Shown one piece after another: positions 7,858 through 15,346 of a stretch of DNA of 18,070 nt (position 1 is the first letter of the stretch; each line of letters begins with the position of its first letter). Below the pieces are notes generated by a model that was not told where the DNA came from, did not search any database, and saw only the letters and a list, made by a program, of their open reading frames with translations. The DNA is from CAZKYP01 sp964556885. Lineage in GTDB: Bacteria > Planctomycetota > Phycisphaerae > Sedimentisphaerales > Anaerobacaceae. Both the position numbers and the translations under genes were made by a program. The stretch spans positions 1 through 18,070 of the forward strand of contig CAZKYP010000056.1 of NCBI GenBank assembly GCA_964556885.1, given 5' to 3'.

Positions 7858-9367
7858 TTTTGCTTCCGGTCTGTTGTATCGGTAATGTGAAGAAGAATAT
7901 GCTTCCTTCACCAACTTTTGATTCGATCCAGATTTCTCCGCCGTACAGCTCCACAATTTTTTTTGTCACGGTAAGGCCGACACCGGTGCCCTGGAACTCC
8001 TCCCGTACTGATAATGCCTGGAACATTTTGAATATCTTTTCGAAGTGTTTTTCTTCAATTCCCGGGCCGTTATCCGAGACGCTGAATTTGTAAAATCCGT
8101 TTTCCTCTATGCAGTTGATTTTTATTAGTCCCTGCGGCTTGTCCATATATTTTATTGCATTGCTCAGTAAGTTCTGGAACAACTGCATGATGTGAATCTC
8201 TTCGCAAATAATTGTGGGCAGTTTATCTTCCACCGTTACCTTTATGTTTTGCGGCGGAACGCACATATCGATGATTTCCGGCATGAATTCATCGAGGTTC
8301 ACCGGAACCTGTTTTCCTTCCGGACGCCCGGCCCTCGAATATTTCAGCACGCCATCTATTAATTGATACATCCGTTCAACCCTCGATAAAAGCAGGTCCA
8401 TTTGCTGCTTGCCTTCCTGGTCGAATTTATCCTCGTAATCAGATAATATCCAGTTGGCAAGAGTTTTTATACCGCGCAGCGGCGCCTTCAAATCGTGTGA
8501 AACTATGGATGCGAAATCATTGAGCTCTTTATTTGTGTTTTCCACTTTTTTAAGCAATTCCGCCTGTTTCTGTTCGGCCTGTTTGCGCTCGGTAATGTCA
8601 CGAGCGACGATTATTACGAACGGTTTGTTCTCAAGGGTACCTGCCGATACCGACAGCTCAATTGGGAATTCTTCTGCATTACTTCGTACGGCCGTAAGCT
8701 CCATTATATCGCTGATTGACGTCTCGGGTCTGACCGAATTAAGGTATTTCCGGAGATCTTGTCCGTTATCATCGCTGTATTCGTCAGGCAGCAGACAGTC
8801 GATGGACTGGCCGATCATTTCTTCCTTTTTACGATCAAACATTTTTTCCGCCGCAGGATTGAACAGATTTACAAGACCTTCATCATCGATGGATATCATG
8901 GCCTCTTTCGTGGCGTTTATAATTGTACGCAACAGATTTTCGTTTCGGGCGAGTGCCTTTTCCGTCTGTTTACGTCCAATCGCATACCGAATGGTTCGGA
9001 CCAGTACATATTCCAGGGATTTCCCTTTTGTCATGTAATCTTCCGCACCGGTTTTTATGGCCTTCAGACCGATATCTTCGTCATCCAGTCCGGTCAACAC
9101 GACAATCGGAGTATTAGGAATGAATTTATGTATATTACGAACCGTTTCAATTCCCTGGCTGTCCGGAAGGCCGAGGTCAAGCAGTATGATGTCGTATTTG
9201 TTCCTGCTCAACAGCTCGTTTGCTTCGGACAGGCTTCCGGCGGTTTCAATTTTAAACTGTATGGACTGAGATGCTTTGGCCAGGACCAGTTTTACCAACT
9301 GGCGATCTGCCTTATCATCATCTACCAACAATACACAGATTGTCTCTTTTTTGTTGTTCACTTGCAT
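7826..9367 (-). CDS. Hybrid REC-PAS-histidine kinase (soluble)
   Basis: This 513-residue cytoplasmic kinase has an N-terminal receiver (acidic D16-D18, phospho-acceptor D64 in LLDLGLPDSQG, VVLTGLDD for Thr, MTKGKS for Lys). A PAS domain at about 145-260 ends in the usual DITERKQAE. HisKA follows with H291 in VSHDLKAPLRG, then a complete ATPase domain (SNAIKY N-box, DNGPGI, GTGVGL). Having the receiver ahead of the kinase suggests it takes phosphate or a signal from another kinase and adjusts its own activity. The ATG at 9367 has GAGAG about seven bases upstream. Its first 50 bases overlap the preceding receiver gene and its last 32 overlap the following one. The core from LANWI through FFFTLP is clearly paralogous to the kinase at 3051-5873. 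Confidence 0.94.
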   Translation of the reverse strand: MQVNNKKETICVLLVDDDKADRQLVKLVLAKASQSIQFKIETAGSLSEANELLSRNKYDIILLDLGLPDSQGIETVRNIHKFIPNTPIVVLTGLDDEDIGLKAIKTGAEDYMTKGKSLEYVLVRTIRYAIGRKQTEKALARNENLLRTIINATKEAMISIDDEGLVNLFNPAAEKMFDRKKEEMIGQSIDCLLPDEYSDDNGQDLRKYLNSVRPETSISDIMELTAVRSNAEEFPIELSVSAGTLENKPFVIIVARDITERKQAEQKQAELLKKVENTNKELNDFASIVSHDLKAPLRGIKTLANWILSDYEDKFDQEGKQQMDLLLSRVERMYQLIDGVLKYSRAGRPEGKQVPVNLDEFMPEIIDMCVPPQNIKVTVEDKLPTIICEEIHIMQLFQNLLSNAIKYMDKPQGLIKINCIEENGFYKFSVSDNGPGIEEKHFEKIFKMFQALSVREEFQGTGVGLTVTKKIVELYGGEIWIESKVGEGSIFFFTLPIQQTGSKNERIEAHITC

Positions 9368-9803
9368 GATTAACTCTCTTACAGATCACAAACCAGTATT
9401 CACTGACATTTTGCATGATGGTCTTGAATTCCGCCAGACTTCCGGGTTTCTTTATATATCCTGAAGCATGTAGTTTGAATGTTTCTAAAACGTCTTTGTC
9501 CGAATCGGAAGTTGTGAGAATGACGACAGGTATTGTGTCAAGCTCATTGTCTGCTTTCAGGCGTTTAAGAAATTCCTGTCCTCCCATGCCAGGCATATTT
9601 AAGTCCAGAAGGATCAGGTCCGGTATAGGACTTTTCACATCTCCTGTCTTGCTGCGATTTAAATATTCCATAGCCTCTTCACCACTGTTTGTAATATAGA
9701 GTTCATTGGCTATTTTTTCACGATCAAGCGCCTTTTTCACCAATTTCTGGTCTCCGGGATCGTCTTCGACCAAAAGTATCACTACTGCTTTGAACATGTC
9801 CAT
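9318..9803 (-). CDS. Stand-alone response regulator receiver, tandem duplicate (second copy)
   Basis: This is a 161-residue single-domain receiver with acidic pocket E13-D15 in LLVEDDPGD, phospho-acceptor D67 in LLDLNMPGMGG, VVILTTSDS for Thr and GYIKKPGS for Lys. The Rcp1-like DPGD motif and no output domain suggest it passes phosphate on or binds a protein partner. The start is well supported by AAAGGAG seven bases before the ATG. It is strikingly similar over its whole length to the next upstream receiver (9886-10326), indicating tandem duplication. A tail of about 20 residues after SEYW is absent from that copy. The tail is encoded largely in the 50-base overlap with the following kinase gene, so it may be a by-product of the overlap. 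Confidence 0.93.
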   Translation of the reverse strand: MDMFKAVVILLVEDDPGDQKLVKKALDREKIANELYITNSGEEAMEYLNRSKTGDVKSPIPDLILLDLNMPGMGGQEFLKRLKADNELDTIPVVILTTSDSDKDVLETFKLHASGYIKKPGSLAEFKTIMQNVSEYWFVICKRVNHASEQQKRDNLCIVGR

Positions 9804-9885
9804 TGACTGCTCCTTTCTGATTTTTTCCAGAATCTGCAGGGATTGAAAATGTTTTTCGAATCGTGTTTCGTATCTGTTTTAAGAA

Positions 9886-10326
9886 TCAGTTTTTCACGAA
9901 AGACAGATTCGAAGACCAGTATTTAATGGTCTGCTTCATAATCATTTTTAATTCCTGCACACTTCCAGGTTTTTGAATATATCCTGCTGCGTGTAGTTTG
10001 TAGCATTCATTGATATCGGCTTCTGAATCCGATGTTGTCAGAACGACAACAGGAATGTTTTTAAATTTTTCATTGGCCTTTAACCATTTTAGAAGCTCTT
10101 TTCCACCCATCCCCGGCATGTTCAAATCAAGCAGGATTAAACTTGGCAGAGGATGTTGACTTTTTTCATCATACGTATATTCCAGGTGCTGCAATGCTTC
10201 TTCGGCGCTGTCTGCAATTTGAAGATCGACATGTTCTTCCTGCGCCGCCAGAGCACTTTTAATTAGTTTTTGATCTCCTGGATCATCTTCAACCAGATAC
10301 ATTACAATAACCTTCGACATAACCAT
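9886..10326 (-). CDS. Stand-alone response regulator receiver, tandem duplicate (first copy)
   Basis: This is a 146-residue single-domain receiver with E13-D15 in LVEDDPGDQK, phospho-acceptor D67 in LLDLNMPGMGG, VVVLTTSDS and GYIQKPGS. All signature residues are present and no output domain is attached. The ATG at 10326 comes one base after the TAA of the CHASE8 kinase gene and is preceded by GGGGGT. Tight coupling makes that kinase the most likely phosphodonor. An in-frame ATG two codons later (MSKVIV) is a possible alternative start. An 82-base gap without a clear promoter separates it from its duplicate downstream. Confidence 0.93.
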   Translation of the reverse strand: MVMSKVIVMYLVEDDPGDQKLIKSALAAQEEHVDLQIADSAEEALQHLEYTYDEKSQHPLPSLILLDLNMPGMGGKELLKWLKANEKFKNIPVVVLTTSDSEADINECYKLHAAGYIQKPGSVQELKMIMKQTIKYWSSNLSFVKN

Positions 10327-10327
10327 T

Positions 10328-11953
10328 TTAAACCCCCATATCTATAACCTCTGCCGACTCTGAGTGACATAAAACCGACTTGTTGTTATCTCTACATGCT
10401 TGTGATGTCGGCATTGTAAACCAAAAAGTCGATCCCTGACCGCAAACTGAGCTTACATTAATCTCTCCTCCATGTCGCTCGACTATCCTTTTGCATACTG
10501 CCAGACCTATACCTGTTCCTTCATACTCGCTCCTCGAATGCAGACGACGGAACATGATAAAAACATTTTTATATTGCTCTGCTTTAATCCCGATACCGTT
10601 GTCCTGTATTTCTAACCGAACCATGCCGTTGTCCTGTTTTTGTGCTCGTACAGTGACTTCGGGCACAACATCTTTTTTATGATATTTCAGCGCATTTGAT
10701 ATGAGATTCTGGAGCAGTTGTCTTACCTGAGCCGGATCGGCGAAAACTTCAGGCAGCGGCTCCGGTACCGATACCGTACCATTTGTCTCTTCGAGTTTGA
10801 CCGCCAATTCCAGTTCTTTGAGCTGCTTGATAATTTCGTTTAAATCGACCTTTTCCGATGTGACACCTTTTGTGCTCACACGGGAATACGTAAGAAGTGC
10901 CTCAATCATCTGCTGCATCCTCTCAGCGCCGTCTATCATAAAGTTCAGGTTTTCTTTATCATCGTTCTCCAGCTTGTCCCCAAGGGACTCGGCCAGCATC
11001 TGGCCGAATGAGCTGATCTTTCTTGTCGGCTCTCTAAGGTCGTGCGATGCGACGTATGTGAATTCCTGCAACTGCTGGTTGGACTGGATGAGCTTGTTGT
11101 TGACGTATTTCAGAGATTCCATCACCTTTTTCCGCTCTTCGATTTCACTTGTGAGTTTCGAATTGGCGGTCGACAGTTCTGCTGTGCGCTCCCTGACTTT
11201 TGTTTCCAGTTGTTCCTTAGCTTCAACCAGAGCTGAGTCCCGCTGTTGAATCTGCTCAAGCATTTCATTGAATGCGTCGATCAGCGAGCCGACTTCGTCG
11301 TTACTCTTTTTTACCGCCCTGGTTGTGTAGTCTTCCATTTCTGAAACGGCTTTTGCAACCTCCGCCAGGGACAAGATGGGTTTGGAAATAAATTTCTGTA
11401 AATTGGATGAAACAATGAAAGCGGCGAAGGTGCATACCAGCCCTATAATGGCTATAATAGCTGTTTTCAGCCAGAGCATGGCCTTCATTTGGCTTAAGTC
11501 GGCCTGGATGTAAACAATACCGACCGTTTCACCGTTATCTTTTACGTTTTTATAGAGCTTGAAATAATTGCTATCGAACAGTTGTTTTTCCTGCATGCAG
11601 ACCGGTGAAGAGAAAACTTCTTTCACATCGGGATTCTGATATTGAGCAAGCATTTTGCCGTTTTTTGTATATACGCATGCAAAAACTATAGATGGTTCGG
11701 CGTCCAGCGATTTGAGTGTCTCCTTGGCATCTTCGGCGTCTTCAAAAGCGAGGGCCGCTTTGCAATTATCTCCTATTATGTCCGCATAACACGAAATACT
11801 GTCAACTGTTTCTTTGCGGTATTCGCTTCGCTCGAATATCAATTGTATAACGCTTCCTAATAATAAGGCGGTTATACATGTTGCCATTATAATAAATACC
11901 AGCTTATTCTTTATCGACATATTTTGTATTATGAGCATAATTCTTTGTTTCAT
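10328..11953 (-). CDS. CHASE8-HAMP sensor histidine kinase paired with YfiR
   Basis: This 541-residue membrane kinase has TM1 at about 18-40 and a periplasmic region to about 160 that resembles CHASE8 (DNCKAALAFEDAEDAKE pattern). TM2 lies at about 162-184, HAMP at about 185-238, and then a coiled coil. HisKA has H304 in ASHDLREPTRK, and the ATPase domain is complete (SNALKYH, DNGIGI, GTGIGL). The H-box is of the phytochrome-kinase type, which commonly works with Rcp1-like receivers such as the one that follows. The periplasmic part contains several cysteines. The start lies seven bases after the YfiR stop with no strong Shine-Dalgarno, suggesting coupling. CHASE8 is the sensor found in YfiN-type diguanylate cyclases controlled by YfiR. 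Here the output is a kinase. Confidence 0.92.
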   Translation of the reverse strand: MKQRIMLIIQNMSIKNKLVFIIMATCITALLLGSVIQLIFERSEYRKETVDSISCYADIIGDNCKAALAFEDAEDAKETLKSLDAEPSIVFACVYTKNGKMLAQYQNPDVKEVFSSPVCMQEKQLFDSNYFKLYKNVKDNGETVGIVYIQADLSQMKAMLWLKTAIIAIIGLVCTFAAFIVSSNLQKFISKPILSLAEVAKAVSEMEDYTTRAVKKSNDEVGSLIDAFNEMLEQIQQRDSALVEAKEQLETKVRERTAELSTANSKLTSEIEERKKVMESLKYVNNKLIQSNQQLQEFTYVASHDLREPTRKISSFGQMLAESLGDKLENDDKENLNFMIDGAERMQQMIEALLTYSRVSTKGVTSEKVDLNEIIKQLKELELAVKLEETNGTVSVPEPLPEVFADPAQVRQLLQNLISNALKYHKKDVVPEVTVRAQKQDNGMVRLEIQDNGIGIKAEQYKNVFIMFRRLHSRSEYEGTGIGLAVCKRIVERHGGEINVSSVCGQGSTFWFTMPTSQACRDNNKSVLCHSESAEVIDMGV

Positions 11954-11960
11954 TTTTCAA

Positions 11961-12545
11961 TTATTCCGGTATTACTCGCTTCGCCAAACGTAATAGTTTA
12001 GACCTGATTTTTAATTTGGCTCTCTCGGCCGCCGTTTTGTTTACTTCGAAACAGACCTTATTATCCTCCATTAAAAAGTTGATTATACCCCCGGAATCAA
12101 GAAAATTTGCTGTATCTCCGACAGTCAGGATGCTTTTATCTTTTATTAAATCTATGATCTTTTTGAGATTTTCCTTTTCGGACGGACTTACATATAACAG
12201 GTGGCATTGCTGTGCGGCTGTGTTGTTTTCAATTGCTTTTTTCAACTCTTCCAAATTTTCGAACTGTTTAACTAAGACCTTTCTGTCTTTAACCTCCTTG
12301 TCTTTTATAGGCTCGAAAGCATTTCCGAACGGATTCTTGCCGATAATTCCGATTACTATGGGATTTTTTTTGTCCGCATTGATATTTTCTTCAGGCCAGT
12401 CAATGAAGTTTATGAAATTATAAAGAAATGCCGCTTTAACCTGATATTCCCGGCTGGATGTGGAATCAGCCCTGACCTGCACTGTAATAAGTGAAGAGCA
12501 TACAATCACAATCAAAGTTATCAAATTATAGACTTTGGCTTTCAT
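11961..12545 (-). CDS. YfiR-like periplasmic protein (DUF4154 family)
   Basis: This is a 194-residue secreted protein. A signal peptide covers 1-26 with likely cleavage after RA (Ala26). The upstream VIVC is not a good lipobox. The mature protein opens with EYQVKAAFLYNFINF and IDWP, the family hallmark, and continues with GIIGKNPFG, LYVSPSE, TVGD and INFLMEDNKVCFEVN. In Pseudomonas, YfiR is a periplasmic repressor of the CHASE8 sensor YfiN. The gene stands directly ahead of a CHASE8 kinase, so it is probably its periplasmic ligand or inhibitor. Only two cysteines remain in the mature protein (C114 and C165). They could form one disulphide, but this is not proven. No clear Shine-Dalgarno sequence precedes the ATG at 12545. 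It is the first gene of the tightly packed signalling run. Confidence 0.9.
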   Translation of the reverse strand: MKAKVYNLITLIVIVCSSLITVQVRADSTSSREYQVKAAFLYNFINFIDWPEENINADKKNPIVIGIIGKNPFGNAFEPIKDKEVKDRKVLVKQFENLEELKKAIENNTAAQQCHLLYVSPSEKENLKKIIDLIKDKSILTVGDTANFLDSGGIINFLMEDNKVCFEVNKTAAERAKLKIRSKLLRLAKRVIPE

Positions 12546-12885
12546 TTTTTGTCATTTTTAAAATACTGATTTATCTTTTACGGAATAAAAAGTAATTATC
12601 GTCCATTTTATATGTTATTCGACGGGTGTTATTTCTGCATCGCTCAAAGGTTAGATTTGATACGGACATCAAGAAGTGCTTTAATGTCTTTGTTTGTTTT
12701 GGAATACTGATTTCCACAAACATAAATTAACCCCCGTATTAAACTTATATACTCCGCAGTTTAGTGCTTATCGTCCCCATGAAAAATTTTGGATTCTTTG
12801 TACATCGTCATCTTTTTTTCAGCGAATCCGAACATAATTTATTCATATTAAAGTCTCAAATGTTCCGTTTTATGATTTTTATGAT
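12546..12885. other. 340-base AT-rich intergenic region upstream of yfiR
   Basis: No gene was found here. The region is AT-rich with short oligo-T runs. On the minus strand a TATAAA (12607-12612) could serve as a -10 box for the yfiR run, but no convincing -35 box lies 16-18 bases upstream. An inverted repeat GGATTC (12791-12796) / GAATCC (12824-12829) has a 27-base loop. A second inverted repeat spans 12858-12898 (separate entry). The length and content suggest that the yfiR operon has its own promoter here. Confidence 0.4.
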
Positions 12886-12898
12886 TTATCGGACATTT
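12858..12898. repeat. Imperfect inverted repeat over the end of the lone receiver gene
   Basis: AAATGTTCCG (12858-12867) and CGGACATTT (12890-12898) can form nine base pairs with one bulge. The 22-base loop contains two near-identical copies of TTTATGATT. It spans the receiver stop codon (12886-12888). The loop is long and no U-tract follows on the minus strand, so it is a poor intrinsic terminator. It may still protect an mRNA end. Confidence 0.25.
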
Positions 12899-13284
12899 GC
12901 TTTTTCGGTAAATTGGGCCCATTTGGTCTTAACAATTTTACCCAGTTGCATAAGGTCTGAAGGCTTTGTGATAAAGTCATCAACGCCGATTTCAAAGGCC
13001 TGGTCCACATCGCCGATCATTCCTTTGCCTGTTAGCATAAAAATAGGTATTTTTTGAGTTTTTCTATTGTGTCTGAGTTCTGCGACAACTTCCAGGCCGC
13101 TCATTTCAGGCATCATCCAGTCCAATAATATAAAAACGGGCTTTTTTTCCAGGGCAAGCTTAATGCCGGTTGGGCCGTCTTCGGCCAGATAAGCGTCAAA
13201 TCCGTATAATTTCAGACTGCGTTTCAACGCCATTCGGACTATTTCGTCGTCGTCAATAACTAAAATAAAAATCCATTTGCTCAT
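12886..13284 (-). CDS. Stand-alone response regulator receiver
   Basis: This is a 132-residue single-domain receiver with the acidic triplet D11-D13 in VIDDDE, phospho-acceptor D55 in LLDWMMPEMSG, FMLTGKG for the Thr and FITKPSD for the Lys. It differs from the DPGD-type receivers downstream: it resembles generic CheY/PilH-like receivers and has no output domain. It is separated from yfiR by 340 bases and may be its own transcription unit. The ATG at 13284 has no strong Shine-Dalgarno. The mla genes diverge from it on the other strand. Its partner kinase is unknown; the neighbouring kinases are candidates. Confidence 0.92.
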   Translation of the reverse strand: MSKWIFILVIDDDEIVRMALKRSLKLYGFDAYLAEDGPTGIKLALEKKPVFILLDWMMPEMSGLEVVAELRHNRKTQKIPIFMLTGKGMIGDVDQAFEIGVDDFITKPSDLMQLGKIVKTKWAQFTEKANVR

Positions 13285-13513
13285 TTGAAATCGTTATCTC
13301 GAACTCTTTAGGAACCATAATGAATCTGCAAATCGGCAACATCAATGATATTATTCGCCCTTAACTTGCAATGTCCCATAAGTACATTTCTACCATTTTA
13401 TTTGGAACTATCGACATATATCTATAGGAGCTTTATCAAGAATTAAGTTACTTTTTTGGCGTTATATATGGAACATTCTGTTTCAAACGGCCGATGTCAT
13501 ATTGCGTTCTCAA

Positions 13514-13542
13514 TTGACTATTGACGGATGTCCGTTTACTAT
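13514..13542 (+). promoter_or_regulatory. Sigma-70-type promoter candidate for the mla genes
   Basis: A -35 box TTGACT (13514-13519, five of six) is followed by exactly 17 bases and a -10 box TACTAT (13537-13542, four of six). This would give a leader of about 45 bases to the mlaE ATG at 13595. It lies at the expected place in the divergent intergenic region. Confidence 0.45.
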
Positions 13543-13545
13543 TGA
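13514..13545 (+). repeat. Direct repeat and nested palindrome over the mla promoter
   Basis: TTGACTATTGA (13514-13524) recurs as TTTACTATTGA (13535-13545), with ten of eleven bases identical and the starts 21 bases apart, about two helical turns. Between them lies the perfect inverted repeat ACGGA-TG-TCCGT (13524-13535). The repeats cover the -35 and -10 boxes and the palindrome sits in the spacer. This is the geometry expected for a regulator site, though no protein can be named. Confidence 0.4.
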
Positions 13546-13594
13546 AACAGTTTTGGGAACTGGTCCTGAATATTGAACATTGGAGTGGATTATT

Positions 13595-14404
13595 ATGGTT
13601 GTGATATTGGGAGCCAAAACAATAGAGGGCATCAACAATGTGGGAAGATTTGCGAGGTTTGTCTGGCAGTCGATAATAGCTTCCTTCCGTAGTTGTACGA
13701 GCGGATATACTTACCCTTTAATCTGGACACAAATGAATTTAATTGGCGTTCGGAGTGTCCCTGTTGTCATGATAACAGGGGCCTTTGTGGGAATGACATT
13801 GGCGGTACAGGCTTATGATCAGCTCGCGGGAATGGGTTTGGAGGAACATTTGGGGGTGTTAATCAATATTTCGGTTGTAAAAGAACTGGGTCCGGTATTG
13901 GCGGCGGTTATGCTGGCCGGACGTATCGGCGGGGCGTTGACCGCCGAGCTTGGAACGATGAATGTTACCGAGCAGATCGATGCAGTCAGGAGTATGGGCA
14001 CAAATCCGATACGATATCTGGTTGCGCCACGTATCCTGGCTTGTCTGCTGTTGACACCATTTCTTATAATTTATGCGGATTTAATGGGTATTATCGGTGG
14101 ATATTTTGTCAGTGTTGTCCAATTCGGCATTAACAGCCAGGCTTATTGGAACTTCAGTGCCCAGGGTGTGGAGCTTTGGGATGTATCAATCGGTGTAATA
14201 AAGGGATTTTTCTTCGGAGTTGCTATTGCGGCCATAAGCTGCTACAAGGGCTTTACGTGTAAAGAAGGTGCTCATGGTGTCGGGCAGGCGTGCACGGAGG
14301 CATTTGTGGCCAGCTTTATTTCGATATTGGCGCTGGATTTTGCACTGGCGATAGTATTCAAAGCAATTTACAATACATTTTGGTCGCTTAAAAGTCTGGT
14401 TTGA
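13595..14404 (+). CDS. mlaE: MlaE-family permease of a phospholipid ABC transporter
   Basis: This is the inner-membrane permease of an Mla-type (MCE) lipid transporter that moves phospholipids between inner and outer membranes. The 269-residue protein has about five to six hydrophobic segments. It carries the family block from KELGPVLAAVMLAGRIG through AELGTMNVTEQIDA to MGTNPIRYLVAPR, whose EQIDA loop contacts the ATPase. I chose ATG 13595 because GGAG lies nine bases upstream. A TTG at 13580 would add five residues and overlap that ribosome site. mlaF follows after 42 bases. The third core gene, mlaD (MCE domain), is not adjacent. An outer-membrane-bearing cell is implied. Confidence 0.93.
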   Translation: MVVILGAKTIEGINNVGRFARFVWQSIIASFRSCTSGYTYPLIWTQMNLIGVRSVPVVMITGAFVGMTLAVQAYDQLAGMGLEEHLGVLINISVVKELGPVLAAVMLAGRIGGALTAELGTMNVTEQIDAVRSMGTNPIRYLVAPRILACLLLTPFLIIYADLMGIIGGYFVSVVQFGINSQAYWNFSAQGVELWDVSIGVIKGFFFGVAIAAISCYKGFTCKEGAHGVGQACTEAFVASFISILALDFALAIVFKAIYNTFWSLKSLV

Positions 14405-14446
14405 TGGTATTACATGTGATGACGATAATAAATACAGGGGCGGAAT

Positions 14447-15301
14447 GTGAAAAACGATAATCAAACAAATGATACGCAAAACTGGAACGGCAGGGATTTG
14501 ATTGTTTTAAAGAACGTCACAAAAAAATTCGGCCAGAATCTCGTTCTGGATAGTATTTCACTGTCTATAGAAAAAGGCAAGACTACCGTAGTTATCGGGC
14601 CAAGCGGGTGCGGCAAGACTGTTTTAATAAAGCACCTCATAGTTCTGCTGAGACCAAGTTCCGGCGAAATTTATTTTCAGGACCAGAGAATCGATAATCT
14701 CACCGAGAATGAACTGAATAAAGTACGAACACATTTCGGTTTTCTCTTCCAGGGCGGGGCGCTGTTTGACAGTCTCAGCGTAACGGAAAATATATTGTTC
14801 CCGATACAACAGCATGCCAGGATAAAGGATTACAGGCAGGTCGAAGATCTCGTGAAAACCAAGCTGGCTATGGTTGGACTCGATGGTTTTCAGAATTACT
14901 ATCCGGCGAATCTTTCAGGCGGCCAGCGAAAGAGAGTGGCACTGGCACGTGCGATTGCATTGAATCCGGAAGTCCTTCTGTATGACGAGCCGACGACCGG
15001 GCTGGACCCTATTCGTTCCGATGTCATCAACGAGCTTGTTTTGAAGCTGCAGAGAGAGCTTGGTGTGACGACAATAGTTGTCACTCACGATATGAAGAGT
15101 GCTTATAAGATAGCGGACCGTATTATTATGCTGCATGAAGGTAAGATTGTCGCAGACGGCAACGCCGACGATATTCGTAATCATCCACATCCAGTTGTCC
15201 AGCAGTTTATAAACGGGCAGATCGGTGAGGACGACCTTGCTCTTCTGCGGATGAGCGGAAGCATTTCTCAGGCCCAGTTCCTGCCTCGTGATTTTGAGTA
15301 A
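14447..15301 (+). CDS. mlaF: MlaF-family ATPase of a phospholipid ABC transporter
   Basis: This is the cytoplasmic ATP-hydrolysing subunit that pairs with the MlaE permease. The 284-residue protein contains Walker A GPSGCGKT at 51-58, a Q-loop in FLFQGGALFDSLSV, signature LSGGQRKR at 156-163, Walker B LLYDEPTTGLDP with D180/E181, and the H-switch in VVTHDM. The GALFDSLSV and TGLDP blocks are typical of MlaF. The GTG start at 14447 is preceded by GGGGCGG at a good distance. An in-frame C-terminal extension past the last strand (FINGQIGEDDLALL) is usual for the group. It is followed after 45 bases by the FAD/Fe-S oxidoreductase on the same strand, possibly one transcript. Confidence 0.94.
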   Translation: MKNDNQTNDTQNWNGRDLIVLKNVTKKFGQNLVLDSISLSIEKGKTTVVIGPSGCGKTVLIKHLIVLLRPSSGEIYFQDQRIDNLTENELNKVRTHFGFLFQGGALFDSLSVTENILFPIQQHARIKDYRQVEDLVKTKLAMVGLDGFQNYYPANLSGGQRKRVALARAIALNPEVLLYDEPTTGLDPIRSDVINELVLKLQRELGVTTIVVTHDMKSAYKIADRIIMLHEGKIVADGNADDIRNHPHPVVQQFINGQIGEDDLALLRMSGSISQAQFLPRDFE

Positions 15302-15346
15302 TAGTCGATTTGACCGGCGGTTTATAAAAACAATAAAGCAAAAAGA

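Larger units (their letters stand above)
13285..13594. other. Divergent intergenic region between the receiver gene and mlaE
   Basis: No gene was found in these 310 bases. The right end holds the plus-strand promoter candidate and repeats listed separately. GGAACA-TTC-TGTTTC near 13470 is a six-base inverted repeat with one mismatch. A minus-strand promoter for the receiver gene is expected here, but only weak matches were seen (TTGCAA with TATCAT at a 15-base spacing). Confidence 0.45.

Noticed and set aside
7858..7956. 33-residue N-terminal extension of the receiver at 7432-7857
   Set aside because: It lies within the coding region of the preceding kinase, is not receiver-like, and the internal ATG has a proper ribosome site.
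11961..12545. YfiR-like protein as a lipoprotein
   Set aside because: The cysteine in the signal sequence is preceded by VIV, not a lipobox, and a standard cleavage site after RA fits better.
12858..12898. Intrinsic terminator after the lone receiver gene
   Set aside because: The stem is AT-rich and bulged, the loop is 22 bases and no U-tract follows on the transcript strand.
12764..13057. Plus-strand open frame of 97 codons
   Set aside because: It is largely antisense to the lone receiver gene and its 5' part lies in AT-rich intergenic sequence. It has no ribosome site and no recognisable domain.
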